From Sinomicrobium oceani (lineage in GTDB: Bacteria > Bacteroidota > Bacteroidia > Flavobacteriales > Flavobacteriaceae), in contig NZ_FPJE01000012.1 in the NCBI RefSeq assembly GCF_900119185.1, positions 62,001 through 126,000 of the forward strand: a stretch of DNA of 64,000 nt, read 5' to 3'. A program made the translations under genes and the position numbers. The stretch's first letter is position 1, and every line of letters begins with the position of its first letter. The notes under the pieces were generated by a model, which searched no databases, had not been told where the DNA came from, and saw only the letters and a list, made by a program, of their open reading frames with translations. This document shows, in pieces, positions 9,430-17,046 of the stretch.

Positions 9430-11559
9430 ATGAAAATAAAACAGTATTGGACAGCAGAGAAGTTGACAGAAAGCGTTTTTCGGTCCGTTGCCGTATGTCA
9501 AAAAAAAATCCTTTCGAAGCGTATGATCTTTATGGGGCTTTGGCTCATGTGCATATCCTGCGGATTCGCACAGCAGCGGGAGGTTATCAATATCAATAAG
9601 GCATGGGAGTTCAAGAAGGGCGAGAAAGATTATGATCAAAGTATCAGCTTTATAGACCGTGAATGGGAAGATGTGGATATTCCCCATTCCTACAATAAAG
9701 AAGATATGCAACTCGGAAAGAACTTTTACACCGGGGATGGTTTTTACCGCAAAAAACTACACGTTAAAGAAACCTGGAGAGGGAAGCGGCTTTTTCTCCG
9801 CTTCGAAGGTGTAGGGTCGGTAGCTTCGCTCTATGTCAACGGGAGATATATGGGCAGTCATGAGGGAAGCTATTCGGCATTCGCTTTCGAGATTACGCAT
9901 AGTGTCGATTATGGCATAGACAATAGTATCGAAGTTAAGGTAAATAATGAAGCAAGGCCGGATGTTCTCCCTATAAATCATTTTCTTTTCCCTATCTATG
10001 GCGGAATTTATCGTCCTGTAAGCCTGATTATTACCGATAATATCAATATTGCGGTCACCGATCATGCCGCTTCCGGTATCTATATCACACAACAGGATGT
10101 ATCCCGTAAAAAGGCGGACATTACCGTAAAGGTTAAGCTGGAAAACAACCGGGAAGCAGCAGAGAAAGTTGTGCTGCAAACTGTTATCCGCGATGCCGAT
10201 GGCAAACAGGTAGCGAAGGAAGAGAACGAAGTTACCGTAGCCCCTCAGGGCATGACCATGGCCGGGCAGCATCTTACGGTACGTACCCCGCATCTGTGGC
10301 AGGGTGTTTACGATCCTTATCTGTATTCACTAACCACTTCCGTAAAAAGGGGAGGTAAAGAAACTGATGCCGTAACCCAGTCCCTTGGAATCCGGAAGTT
10401 CGAGCTTAAGGGCGGTGAAGGGATGTTCCTCAATGGCAAAAAATATCCGATGCACGGGGTAACCCGCCACCAGGACCGCTGGCAATACGGCAATGCGCTT
10501 TCCCCCGAACAGGAAAAGGAAGATATGGAACTCATCCGTGACATGGGGGCTACCACGATCCGCCTGGCTCATTACCAGCAATCCGATAACATATATGCAC
10601 TGGCTGATCAAATGGGCTTCCTGATCTGGGCCGAAATTCCCTTTGTCAATAATTACAGCGGGGAAGAAGCCGCCAATGCCAAACAGCAGTTTACCGAACT
10701 GATCCGGCAAAATTTCAATCATCCTTCCATATATATATGGGGGATGCACAATGAGGTGTATGCCAAAAACCCGGACGATTATGTTGCAGTACTAACCCGT
10801 GAACTCAATGATATTGCCAAAACCAATGATCCGGACAGGCTTACGGGAGCGGTAAGCGGATACGGGGATATGGACAAACCGGCAAACCTGGCGGGTGACG
10901 TACAGGGAATGAATCGCTATTACGGCTGGTACGAAGGAAAAATAGGAGACCTGGAAGATTGGGTAAGCAGGCTCGAAGAAGAATATCCGGCCTATAAAGT
11001 CGTACTGGCCGAATACGGTGCCGATGGCAATATGGACCAGGGGGCCGAAAAATTACCGGAAAACCGGAACCCGGTAAGCGGCACGTTCTTCCCGGAGAAT
11101 TACCAGACAGAAACGCACATACAACAATGGGCCATTATCGAAAAGCATCCGTACATCACGGCATCTTACCTGTGGAATATGTTCGAATTTGCCGTTCCTA
11201 TGTGGAACAGGGGAGGAGTAAATGCCCGGAACCTCAAAGGACTCATAACGTTTGACAGAAAAAGGAAAAAGGACGCTTTTTACTGGTATAAGGCCAACTG
11301 GAATCCGGAACCCATGATCTATCTGGCGAACAGGAGAGATGATAAACGTACCGAAGCCCATACCCGTGTTCAGGTATTCTCCAATCTCGGCGATATTGTA
11401 CTGACTGTGAACGGCAAAAAAGTACATGGCAGGGAAGGCGTTAATACAAAGCACCATGTATTTGACATAGAATTGCAAAAAGGTAACAATAGCATAGAAG
11501 CATACGGCAATGCAGGGGGGAAACGCCTCGGGGACCGTATGGAGTGGAATTTGGAATAG
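9430..11559 (+). CDS. Glycoside hydrolase family 2 protein (beta-galactosidase-like)
   Basis: A 709-residue exported exo-glycosidase. GH2 layout: sugar-binding jelly roll (~60-215; DIPHSYNKEDM, GSHEGSYSAFAFEIT), immunoglobulin-like domain (~220-330), and TIM barrel with acid/base Glu442 in WGMHNE and nucleophile Glu528 in VLAEYG. Family members remove beta-linked Gal, GlcA or Man; beta-galactosidase is most likely here but is not proven. The signal peptide is really MIFMGLWLMCISCGFAQQ beginning at 9523, so the 31-residue extension from the ATG at 9430 may be wrong. First gene of a tight operon (15 bp to GH20). Confidence 0.9.
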   Translation: MKIKQYWTAEKLTESVFRSVAVCQKKILSKRMIFMGLWLMCISCGFAQQREVININKAWEFKKGEKDYDQSISFIDREWEDVDIPHSYNKEDMQLGKNFYTGDGFYRKKLHVKETWRGKRLFLRFEGVGSVASLYVNGRYMGSHEGSYSAFAFEITHSVDYGIDNSIEVKVNNEARPDVLPINHFLFPIYGGIYRPVSLIITDNINIAVTDHAASGIYITQQDVSRKKADITVKVKLENNREAAEKVVLQTVIRDADGKQVAKEENEVTVAPQGMTMAGQHLTVRTPHLWQGVYDPYLYSLTTSVKRGGKETDAVTQSLGIRKFELKGGEGMFLNGKKYPMHGVTRHQDRWQYGNALSPEQEKEDMELIRDMGATTIRLAHYQQSDNIYALADQMGFLIWAEIPFVNNYSGEEAANAKQQFTELIRQNFNHPSIYIWGMHNEVYAKNPDDYVAVLTRELNDIAKTNDPDRLTGAVSGYGDMDKPANLAGDVQGMNRYYGWYEGKIGDLEDWVSRLEEEYPAYKVVLAEYGADGNMDQGAEKLPENRNPVSGTFFPENYQTETHIQQWAIIEKHPYITASYLWNMFEFAVPMWNRGGVNARNLKGLITFDRKRKKDAFYWYKANWNPEPMIYLANRRDDKRTEAHTRVQVFSNLGDIVLTVNGKKVHGREGVNTKHHVFDIELQKGNNSIEAYGNAGGKRLGDRMEWNLE

Positions 11560-11574
11560 TAAAAGACGTATCAC

Positions 11575-13173
11575 ATGAAGCATGCCGCACTATTTATGAT
11601 CCTCAACCTTTGGTGCCTTTCAGGTTTACCCGCGCAGACCTCCTGTCCGGTGATACCACTTCCTCTTGAGGCCGAACCGGGAACCGGAACTTTTGTTCTG
11701 GGCAGAAAGACACCGGTTAGATTCAATTCCGGACTCATCCGGGAAACAGTCGCTTATTTTAAGGCAGCACTCCTGGAGAAAACCGGAATTCCGCTGGCTG
11801 TGGAGAAAATAACCGGGAAAACCCCGGTTATAACATTCGAACTGGAGGAGGGTGATCCTTTGGCGCCTGATGAATCCTATACATTGCAGGTAACTACGGA
11901 AGGTATATCGGTAAGGGCAAAGACCCTTGCAGGTATGTTTAACGGTACCGTAAGTTTATTGCACCTGGCTTTAAATTCGCAGACCGACGGAGAGCGTATA
12001 GCTGTTGAAGCCTGGAATATCAGCGACAGCCCTGCATATTCGTGGAGAGGACTTATGCTCGATGTTTCCCGTTACTTTATCCCGAAGCCAAAGCTTCTGT
12101 CGCTTATCGACTGGATGGCATTTTATAAGCTCAATCATCTGCACCTTCACCTTACGGACGAACCGGCCTGGCGCCTCGAAATCAAAAAGTACCCGAGGCT
12201 GGCTGAGATCGGCGGACAGGGCGATTATAACGACCCGGACAAACCCGCACGGTATTATTCACAGCGGGATATCCTGCAGATCGTAAACTATGCTGCTTCC
12301 AGGAATATTACCGTGATCCCCGAAATAGATATGCCGGGACATGCCACGGCAGCGAACAGGGCCTACCCCGAATACAGCGGTGGAGGCAGTGAGAAACATC
12401 CCGAATTTACCTTTAACCCCGGAAAAGAAGAAACCTATACATACCTGGGGGACATATTACGGGAGACCCGGGCACTTTTCCCTTCCGGAATATTGCACCT
12501 CGGTGGCGATGAGGTAAGCTTCGGTAACGATAAGTGGTTGAATGATAAGGGAGTTTTAAAGAAGATGCAGGAAAATGGCTGGAAAGATGTAAAACAGGTA
12601 GAGCTCGGTTTTATGCGCCGCATGGCCGATACTGTTCTGGCCATGGGAGCCCGCATAGCGGCCTGGGACGAACTCGCCGAAACAGAACTTTCTGTGGATA
12701 AAACCATTATTTTCTGGTGGCGGCACGATAAGCCGGAGCAGTTATACAAAGCCCTGGAAAAAGGTTACCGGACCGTGATCTGTCCGCGATTACCCTATTA
12801 TTTCGATTTTGTCCAGGACAGTACACACCGGTCCGGAAGAACATGGAACGGAAAGTACAATGCACTGTACGATGTCTATTCGTTTTCGGTACGGGACCTG
12901 GCAAAGGGCGCCGATGCCAGTAAGGTACTCGGGGTACAGGCCAATCTCTGGACAGAAACCGTGACCGCAACGGAACGGGTGGATTATCTGTTGTTTCCGA
13001 GAATGGCAGCCCTCTCCGAATCGGCCTGGACGCGTGACCGCAAAAATTTTAAAGACTTCACGAACCGATTGAATAGCCACTTCAGATGGTACCAACAAGC
13101 AGGATTATATTATTACAACCCGGAAAATCCCGGGGAAACCCCGGAACCGGTTTATCCTAAAAAGAAAAACTAA
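11575..13173 (+). CDS. Glycoside hydrolase family 20 beta-N-acetylhexosaminidase
   Basis: A 532-residue exported enzyme (signal peptide ending GLPAQTS). N-terminal GH20b domain ~25-145, then the TIM barrel beginning with SWRGLMLDVSRYF, typical YKLNHLHLHLTDEPAWRLEIK, and catalytic Asp312-Glu313 in HLGGDEV. GH20 enzymes release terminal beta-GlcNAc or GalNAc by substrate-assisted catalysis using the Asp-Glu pair. Located between GH2 (15 bp) and GH29 (3 bp), so co-transcribed. Fits stepwise trimming of O- or N-glycans or of human-milk-type motifs. Confidence 0.95.
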   Translation: MKHAALFMILNLWCLSGLPAQTSCPVIPLPLEAEPGTGTFVLGRKTPVRFNSGLIRETVAYFKAALLEKTGIPLAVEKITGKTPVITFELEEGDPLAPDESYTLQVTTEGISVRAKTLAGMFNGTVSLLHLALNSQTDGERIAVEAWNISDSPAYSWRGLMLDVSRYFIPKPKLLSLIDWMAFYKLNHLHLHLTDEPAWRLEIKKYPRLAEIGGQGDYNDPDKPARYYSQRDILQIVNYAASRNITVIPEIDMPGHATAANRAYPEYSGGGSEKHPEFTFNPGKEETYTYLGDILRETRALFPSGILHLGGDEVSFGNDKWLNDKGVLKKMQENGWKDVKQVELGFMRRMADTVLAMGARIAAWDELAETELSVDKTIIFWWRHDKPEQLYKALEKGYRTVICPRLPYYFDFVQDSTHRSGRTWNGKYNALYDVYSFSVRDLAKGADASKVLGVQANLWTETVTATERVDYLLFPRMAALSESAWTRDRKNFKDFTNRLNSHFRWYQQAGLYYYNPENPGETPEPVYPKKKN

Positions 13174-13176
13174 AAC

Positions 13177-14619
13177 ATGAAAAGAACAACATTAATAGCA
13201 TTGTTGACTGCGTTCCTGACGCATTCGACATTTACGACGGCACAGACATCACCCGAAAAAAGAAATTCCGTAGCCCTGGAACACGGGGCACATCGACTCG
13301 GTAAACGTTCGGATACGTTTATGGAAACCTGGAGAAATTACGGATTGGGGCAGTTTATCCACTGGGGGGTGTATGCCATCCCGGGTGGCCATTGGGACGG
13401 AAAATACTATCCCGGTGCTGCCGAGTGGATACGCTCCTGGAAGGAAATGCCCAAGGATGCCTACGACAACCTTTACAAGCAGTTCGATCCCAAGGCATTT
13501 GATGCCGGGAAATGGGCGGATCAGGCAAAGGATATGGGGGCAAAGTACGTGATCATCACCACAAAACACCATGACGGCTTTTGTCTGTGGCCCAGTAAAT
13601 ATACCGATTATACCATCGCCAAAAGTCCTTATGGGAAAGACATTATAGGACAGCTCGTAGAGGCCTATGATGCCAGGGGGATCGATGTATATCTCTATTT
13701 CTCCATCATAGACTGGAACCATCCCGGATACCGTAGCAGTCTTAAAGATGATGCCGATCGCAAGGAGTACGAAACGTTCAAAACGTTTACCCGCAATCAG
13801 CTCGTGGAATTGCTTGAGCGCTACCCTTCTACCAAAGGGTTGTGGTTTGACGGAAGCTGGGATAAGGCCTGGATAGAACAGGCCGCTTTTGCAGACGAAT
13901 TGGGAAGAGAATTACGGGATATGGTCCCCGGACTGATTATCGGAAGCCGCTTCCGGGCCGATGAAAACGGCAATCGTCATTTCGATACGAATGGTGATAT
14001 GATGGGCGATTACGAACAGGGATGGGAACGGAAAATGCCGGAAACCATAGCAGATACTCATGGTAATGACTGGGACTGTGTGATGACGATTCCCGAAAAC
14101 CAGTGGGGATATCATTCCGATTGGAAAGGCCATGTAAAAACCGGAAACGAATTGATAGAAATGCTGGTGAAGGCCGTTGCCCTCGACGGTAATTTCGTGC
14201 TCAACTTCGGACCGGATGGCCAAGGAAACATCCGGCCGGAAGAAACACGCCTTGCTGCAGAAATGGGCGCATGGATGGATAAAAACCACGAGGTTATTTA
14301 CGGTTGCGGATACCTGGACTGGAAAAAGCAGGATTGGGGGTATTATACCGTAAACCGGAAAACAGGTAAAAAGTATATGGTCGTTTTTAATACCCCTGTT
14401 TCCGGGGCCCTCCGTGTAAAAACACCGTCCAAAACCAAATTGGAGACCGTGTATTTACTGGAAAACCCCGATGCGGATATCGCTATCGAAGAAATACACC
14501 GGAATGAGTATTTTATACATTACCAACCGGATACCCCATCAGATAAGCCCTTTGTCATTGTTATGGAAACTACAGGTTCCGCTTCGGATGAAGGACATTA
14601 TCAGAAGGCAAAGACCTGA
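13177..14619 (+). CDS. Glycoside hydrolase family 29 alpha-L-fucosidase
   Basis: A 480-residue exported enzyme (signal peptide ending TTAQTS). The barrel carries GQFIHWGVYAIPGGHW, TTKHHDGFCLWPSKYTDY and the GLWFDGSW motif with presumed nucleophile Asp225. GH29 enzymes release alpha-linked fucose with retention. A short C-terminal beta domain follows (~390-470). Last gene of the GH2-GH20-GH29 operon, 3 bp behind GH20, followed by a strong terminator at 14655. Fucose usually caps glycans, so this enzyme would act first. Confidence 0.95.
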   Translation: MKRTTLIALLTAFLTHSTFTTAQTSPEKRNSVALEHGAHRLGKRSDTFMETWRNYGLGQFIHWGVYAIPGGHWDGKYYPGAAEWIRSWKEMPKDAYDNLYKQFDPKAFDAGKWADQAKDMGAKYVIITTKHHDGFCLWPSKYTDYTIAKSPYGKDIIGQLVEAYDARGIDVYLYFSIIDWNHPGYRSSLKDDADRKEYETFKTFTRNQLVELLERYPSTKGLWFDGSWDKAWIEQAAFADELGRELRDMVPGLIIGSRFRADENGNRHFDTNGDMMGDYEQGWERKMPETIADTHGNDWDCVMTIPENQWGYHSDWKGHVKTGNELIEMLVKAVALDGNFVLNFGPDGQGNIRPEETRLAAEMGAWMDKNHEVIYGCGYLDWKKQDWGYYTVNRKTGKKYMVVFNTPVSGALRVKTPSKTKLETVYLLENPDADIAIEEIHRNEYFIHYQPDTPSDKPFVIVMETTGSASDEGHYQKAKT

Positions 14620-14654
14620 TTCGTATAATCCGGTCGACGAACCTGACAGGTGGC

Positions 14655-14698
14655 AAAACCCGTTTTTTTCCTTAAAAAAAGGAATTAAACGGGTTTTT
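14655..14698 (+). terminator. Intrinsic terminator after the glycosidase operon
   Basis: AAAACCCGTTT (14655-14665) pairs with AAACGGGTTTT further right, with an inner T/A-rich stem (TTCCTT against AAGGAA), followed by a T-run. It is 36 bp behind the fucosidase stop. The A-run on the other side would also allow function on the opposite strand. Confidence 0.85.
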
Positions 14699-14964
14699 GA
14701 TTTTATATAATTTTATGGGAAATAAGGAGATAGAAATGGAAAAATATTTTCTATATACGAAAAAAATCATATATTAGCCATGCTTTTTAAGAATTATTTA
14801 AGATTATTTACATAGAATTCTGCAACAGAAAGCCCTTTTTATCCATCGGTATGATTAAAAATGTGTTCGTACCCGTTTTTGATTTATAGAATTTTCCTTT
14901 AGGGATGAGTTGTAAATATAAGGGATAGCAACATGATCACAGTAATCGGAAGAATGTAAGACTC
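14699..14964. other. Gene-free A/T-rich leader region before the ECF sigma gene
   Basis: Part of a 345-bp gap (14620-14964). Apart from the terminator on its left and motif copy 2 at 14862 I see no ORF, RNA gene or repeat. It should hold the promoter that starts locus 2; no TAnnTTTG element with good spacing stands out. Confidence 0.5.
14862..14880 (+). repeat. TGTGTTCG motif, copy 2 (before the ECF sigma gene)
   Basis: TGTGTTCGTACCCGTTTTT, 85 bp before the sigma-factor start codon. It matches copy 1 over 8 leading bases, the ACCC core and the T-run, both followed by GA. Position before a sigma gene fits an autoregulatory promoter element. Confidence 0.45.
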
Positions 14965-15561
14965 ATGCATGCAAAAGAAAATAACCGGGAAGTAGCATTA
15001 GTGAAAGAGCTCACAAAACACAGTGAAGCAGCTTTTCGCCGTCTTTTCGAAATGTATAGCCATGAGGTGTTTGCATACGGTAAAAGCATTCTCAGATATG
15101 ATGTGTATGCCGAAGAAATGGTACAGGATGTCTTTCTTAAAATCTGGCTCAACAGAGCAACGCTCAATCCGGAACTTTCTTTCCGATCCTATATCTTTAC
15201 GATAACCAGGAATCTGGCCATTAATTTTCTGCACCGGGCCGCTAACGACCACAAATTGCGAAGGGAGATATTCTATGGCAGACAGGAAGTTTACAATCAG
15301 GGAGAAAATCGTATGGATGATGCATATTATAAAAAGATCGAACTTCTGGCGATAGCCAAGCTTCCGCCGAAAAGAAGACGAATTTTCGAATTATCCCGCA
15401 AAGAAGGTAAGAGCTATGAGGAAATAAGCAACGAGCTGGGAATCTCTGTCAGTACGGTGAAAAACCAGATGAGCAGCGCCCTGGAAACCATCCGGAATTT
15501 TCTCTTTTCTCATGGCGATGTCACTTTTATCATTGTTTTCCTACTTTTCGGGCTATCGTAA
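14965..15561 (+). CDS. ECF-type RNA polymerase sigma factor (FecI-like, locus 2)
   Basis: A 198-residue sigma-70-family factor. Region 2 is seen at ~20-95 (AAFRRLFEMYSHEVFAYG, EEMVQDVFLKIWLNR, FRSYIFTITRNLAINFLHR) and region 4 at ~125-185 (LPPKRRRIFELSRKEGKSYEEI, SVSTVKNQMSSALETIRNFL). The last 13 residues are strongly hydrophobic (TFIIVFLLFGLS), a tail often seen in Bacteroidetes FecI-like factors that may touch the membrane or FecR. FecR and a SusC with an STN domain follow, giving the classical cell-surface signalling cascade receptor-FecR-sigma. Confidence 0.95.
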   Translation: MHAKENNREVALVKELTKHSEAAFRRLFEMYSHEVFAYGKSILRYDVYAEEMVQDVFLKIWLNRATLNPELSFRSYIFTITRNLAINFLHRAANDHKLRREIFYGRQEVYNQGENRMDDAYYKKIELLAIAKLPPKRRRIFELSRKEGKSYEEISNELGISVSTVKNQMSSALETIRNFLFSHGDVTFIIVFLLFGLS

Positions 15562-15698
15562 AAAGTCTTTCCGATATCTTTATATGGTGTTGATTATCAG
15601 TTTTAAACACCTTGAGGAAAGATTGCTCTCCGAAAAAAATCAAAAAATATTCCCCAAAGAATAGTACTAAAGGAGTTTACAACTGTATTATATATAAA

Positions 15699-15717
15699 TG
15701 TGTTCGAAAACATTTTT
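15699..15717 (+). repeat. TGTGTTCG motif, copy 3 (just before fecR)
   Basis: TGTGTTCGAAAACATTTTT, ending one base before the ATG at 15719. Weaker match than copies 1 and 2 (AAAAC in place of ACCC). Its position argues that FecR starts at 15719 and not at the ATG at 15698. Confidence 0.35.
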
Positions 15718-15718
15718 A

Positions 15719-16879
15719 ATGGAAGATTCTGATAACATACGTTTACTTCTGGAAAAATACGTAGAGGGAAAGTGTTCTGCCGAAGAGATAGCAGAGGTGA
15801 TTGCGTATTTTAAAAGGGAAGGAAATCATGATGAATTTCCGGATGTATCTTTTGTAACAAGTACGTCCGGAGCTGTTCCGCGTCTGGATGCCGGGAAGAA
15901 CGAATTGATATTCCGGCAGGTATTGGCAGAAGCAGGAACGATAGAAAGGCGGCGGGCAAAAAGGAGGTCGCATAGAAAATATATGGTTATAGCTGCAACT
16001 TTACTTGTCGTGATTTCCTGTGGCAGTGTTTTTCTGAAGAATTATCTTTTACCTGTCGGTACGATACCTGAAGCTGCGAATGAAATTACGCTGGAGCTCG
16101 GCGACGGAAAAGTCCGGGTTATAGAAACAGCAAGTTCCGGGCAAGTTCGTAATGCATCGGGAAAAGTGGTGGGGCAACAGGAGAATAACAGGATATCATA
16201 TTCCGAAAAAAAGAGTAATACCGGTGAAATGGTATACAATACGATCAGGGTCCCCTACGGAAAGCGCTTTGATGTAAAACTCTCGGATGGTACGGTGGTT
16301 TATCTGAATTCCGGAACCTCTCTGAAATATCCCGAGTACTTTCCGGAAAGGGGAAAACGAAAGGTAGAACTTACCGGAGAAGCATTTTTTGAAGTCGCGG
16401 AAGATAAGGAGCGCCCCTTTATAGTACATACCGAGGGAGTGAATGTAAAGGTTTTCGGTACGCGCTTTAATGTTATGGCATATCCCGAAGACAACCTGGC
16501 TGATGTGGTGCTTGTAGAAGGTTCGGTAGGAATGTATGAAGGCAGATATGTTGAGGAGCAGGCTACCATACTCACGCCGGGGCATAAAGGAAGTTTCAGC
16601 AAGAGCGATAAGGAGACGGATGTGAGTCTTGTGGAAACTTCGGTGTACACATCCTGGATAGCGGGAGGACTCGTTTTTCGTCATATGACCTTTGAAAATA
16701 TGATGAAGAAACTTGAAAGGCAGTATGGCGTTCAGATCACCATAAAAAATAAAACCCTGGCCGGGGAAGAATTCAGTGCCAGTTTTGAACGGGAACCTAT
16801 AGAAGAAGTTCTCGAATACTTCAGGATCACATACGGGGTGCGTTATGAAACGGAAGGTCAGCACATCATTATAAACTAA
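15719..16879 (+). CDS. FecR-family anti-sigma factor (locus 2)
   Basis: About 386 residues from the ATG at 15719; a start at 15698 would add seven residues that overlap the TGTGTTCG motif. N-terminal cytoplasmic region (LLEKYVEGKCSAEEIAEVIAYF) that holds the sigma factor, one membrane span (YMVIAATLLVVISCGSVFL, ~85-105), periplasmic FecR domain (VPYGKRFDVKLSDGTVVYLNSG; FFEVAEDKERPFIV; VFGTRFNVMAYPED), and a C-terminal DUF4974 domain (FENMMKKLERQYGVQI) that contacts the receptor STN domain. It follows the sigma gene by 157 bp and precedes susC by 167 bp. Expected to keep the sigma factor inactive until the transporter reports substrate. Confidence 0.93.
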   Translation: MEDSDNIRLLLEKYVEGKCSAEEIAEVIAYFKREGNHDEFPDVSFVTSTSGAVPRLDAGKNELIFRQVLAEAGTIERRRAKRRSHRKYMVIAATLLVVISCGSVFLKNYLLPVGTIPEAANEITLELGDGKVRVIETASSGQVRNASGKVVGQQENNRISYSEKKSNTGEMVYNTIRVPYGKRFDVKLSDGTVVYLNSGTSLKYPEYFPERGKRKVELTGEAFFEVAEDKERPFIVHTEGVNVKVFGTRFNVMAYPEDNLADVVLVEGSVGMYEGRYVEEQATILTPGHKGSFSKSDKETDVSLVETSVYTSWIAGGLVFRHMTFENMMKKLERQYGVQITIKNKTLAGEEFSASFEREPIEEVLEYFRITYGVRYETEGQHIIIN

Positions 16880-16898
16880 CATTTAAAACTCAAAAATT

Positions 16899-16922
16899 AT
16901 GAAACAAGTATCAGGAGGTTAG
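16899..16922 (+). other. Seven-codon mini-ORF in the susC leader of locus 2
   Basis: ATG AAA CAA GTA TCA GGA GGT TAG (MKQVSGG) with an A-rich upstream stretch typical of start sites here. It lies 20 bp after the fecR stop and about 40 bp before a hairpin. It could be a leader peptide or chance. Confidence 0.25.
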
Positions 16923-16962
16923 TCTTTGTCCGCAAGCAGAGAAGCCATTTCACAATACATAA

Positions 16963-16994
16963 AAATCGGAAAATGTTGGGCCATTTCCCGATTT
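16963..16994 (+). promoter_or_regulatory. Hairpin in the fecR-susC leader of locus 2
   Basis: 12 of 13 bases pair between 16963-16975 and 16982-16994 (single A-C mismatch) with a 6-nt loop TTGGGC. It is not followed by a T-run, so it is more likely a processing or stability element that sets susC level apart from fecR than a simple terminator. Confidence 0.5.
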
Positions 16995-17046
16995 GCAGAA
17001 AGGTGATTCAATCAAAATTTAACCACACTTAAACACGATTAAAGGT

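Noticed and set aside
14620-14964. RNA gene or missed ORF in the 345-bp gap
   Set aside because: Beyond the terminator and one motif copy I find no tRNA-like fold or open frame with a plausible start.
15698-15718. FecR start at ATG 15698
   Set aside because: The seven extra residues overlap the TGTGTTCG motif and add nothing to the domain; ATG 15719 begins the expected N-terminus.
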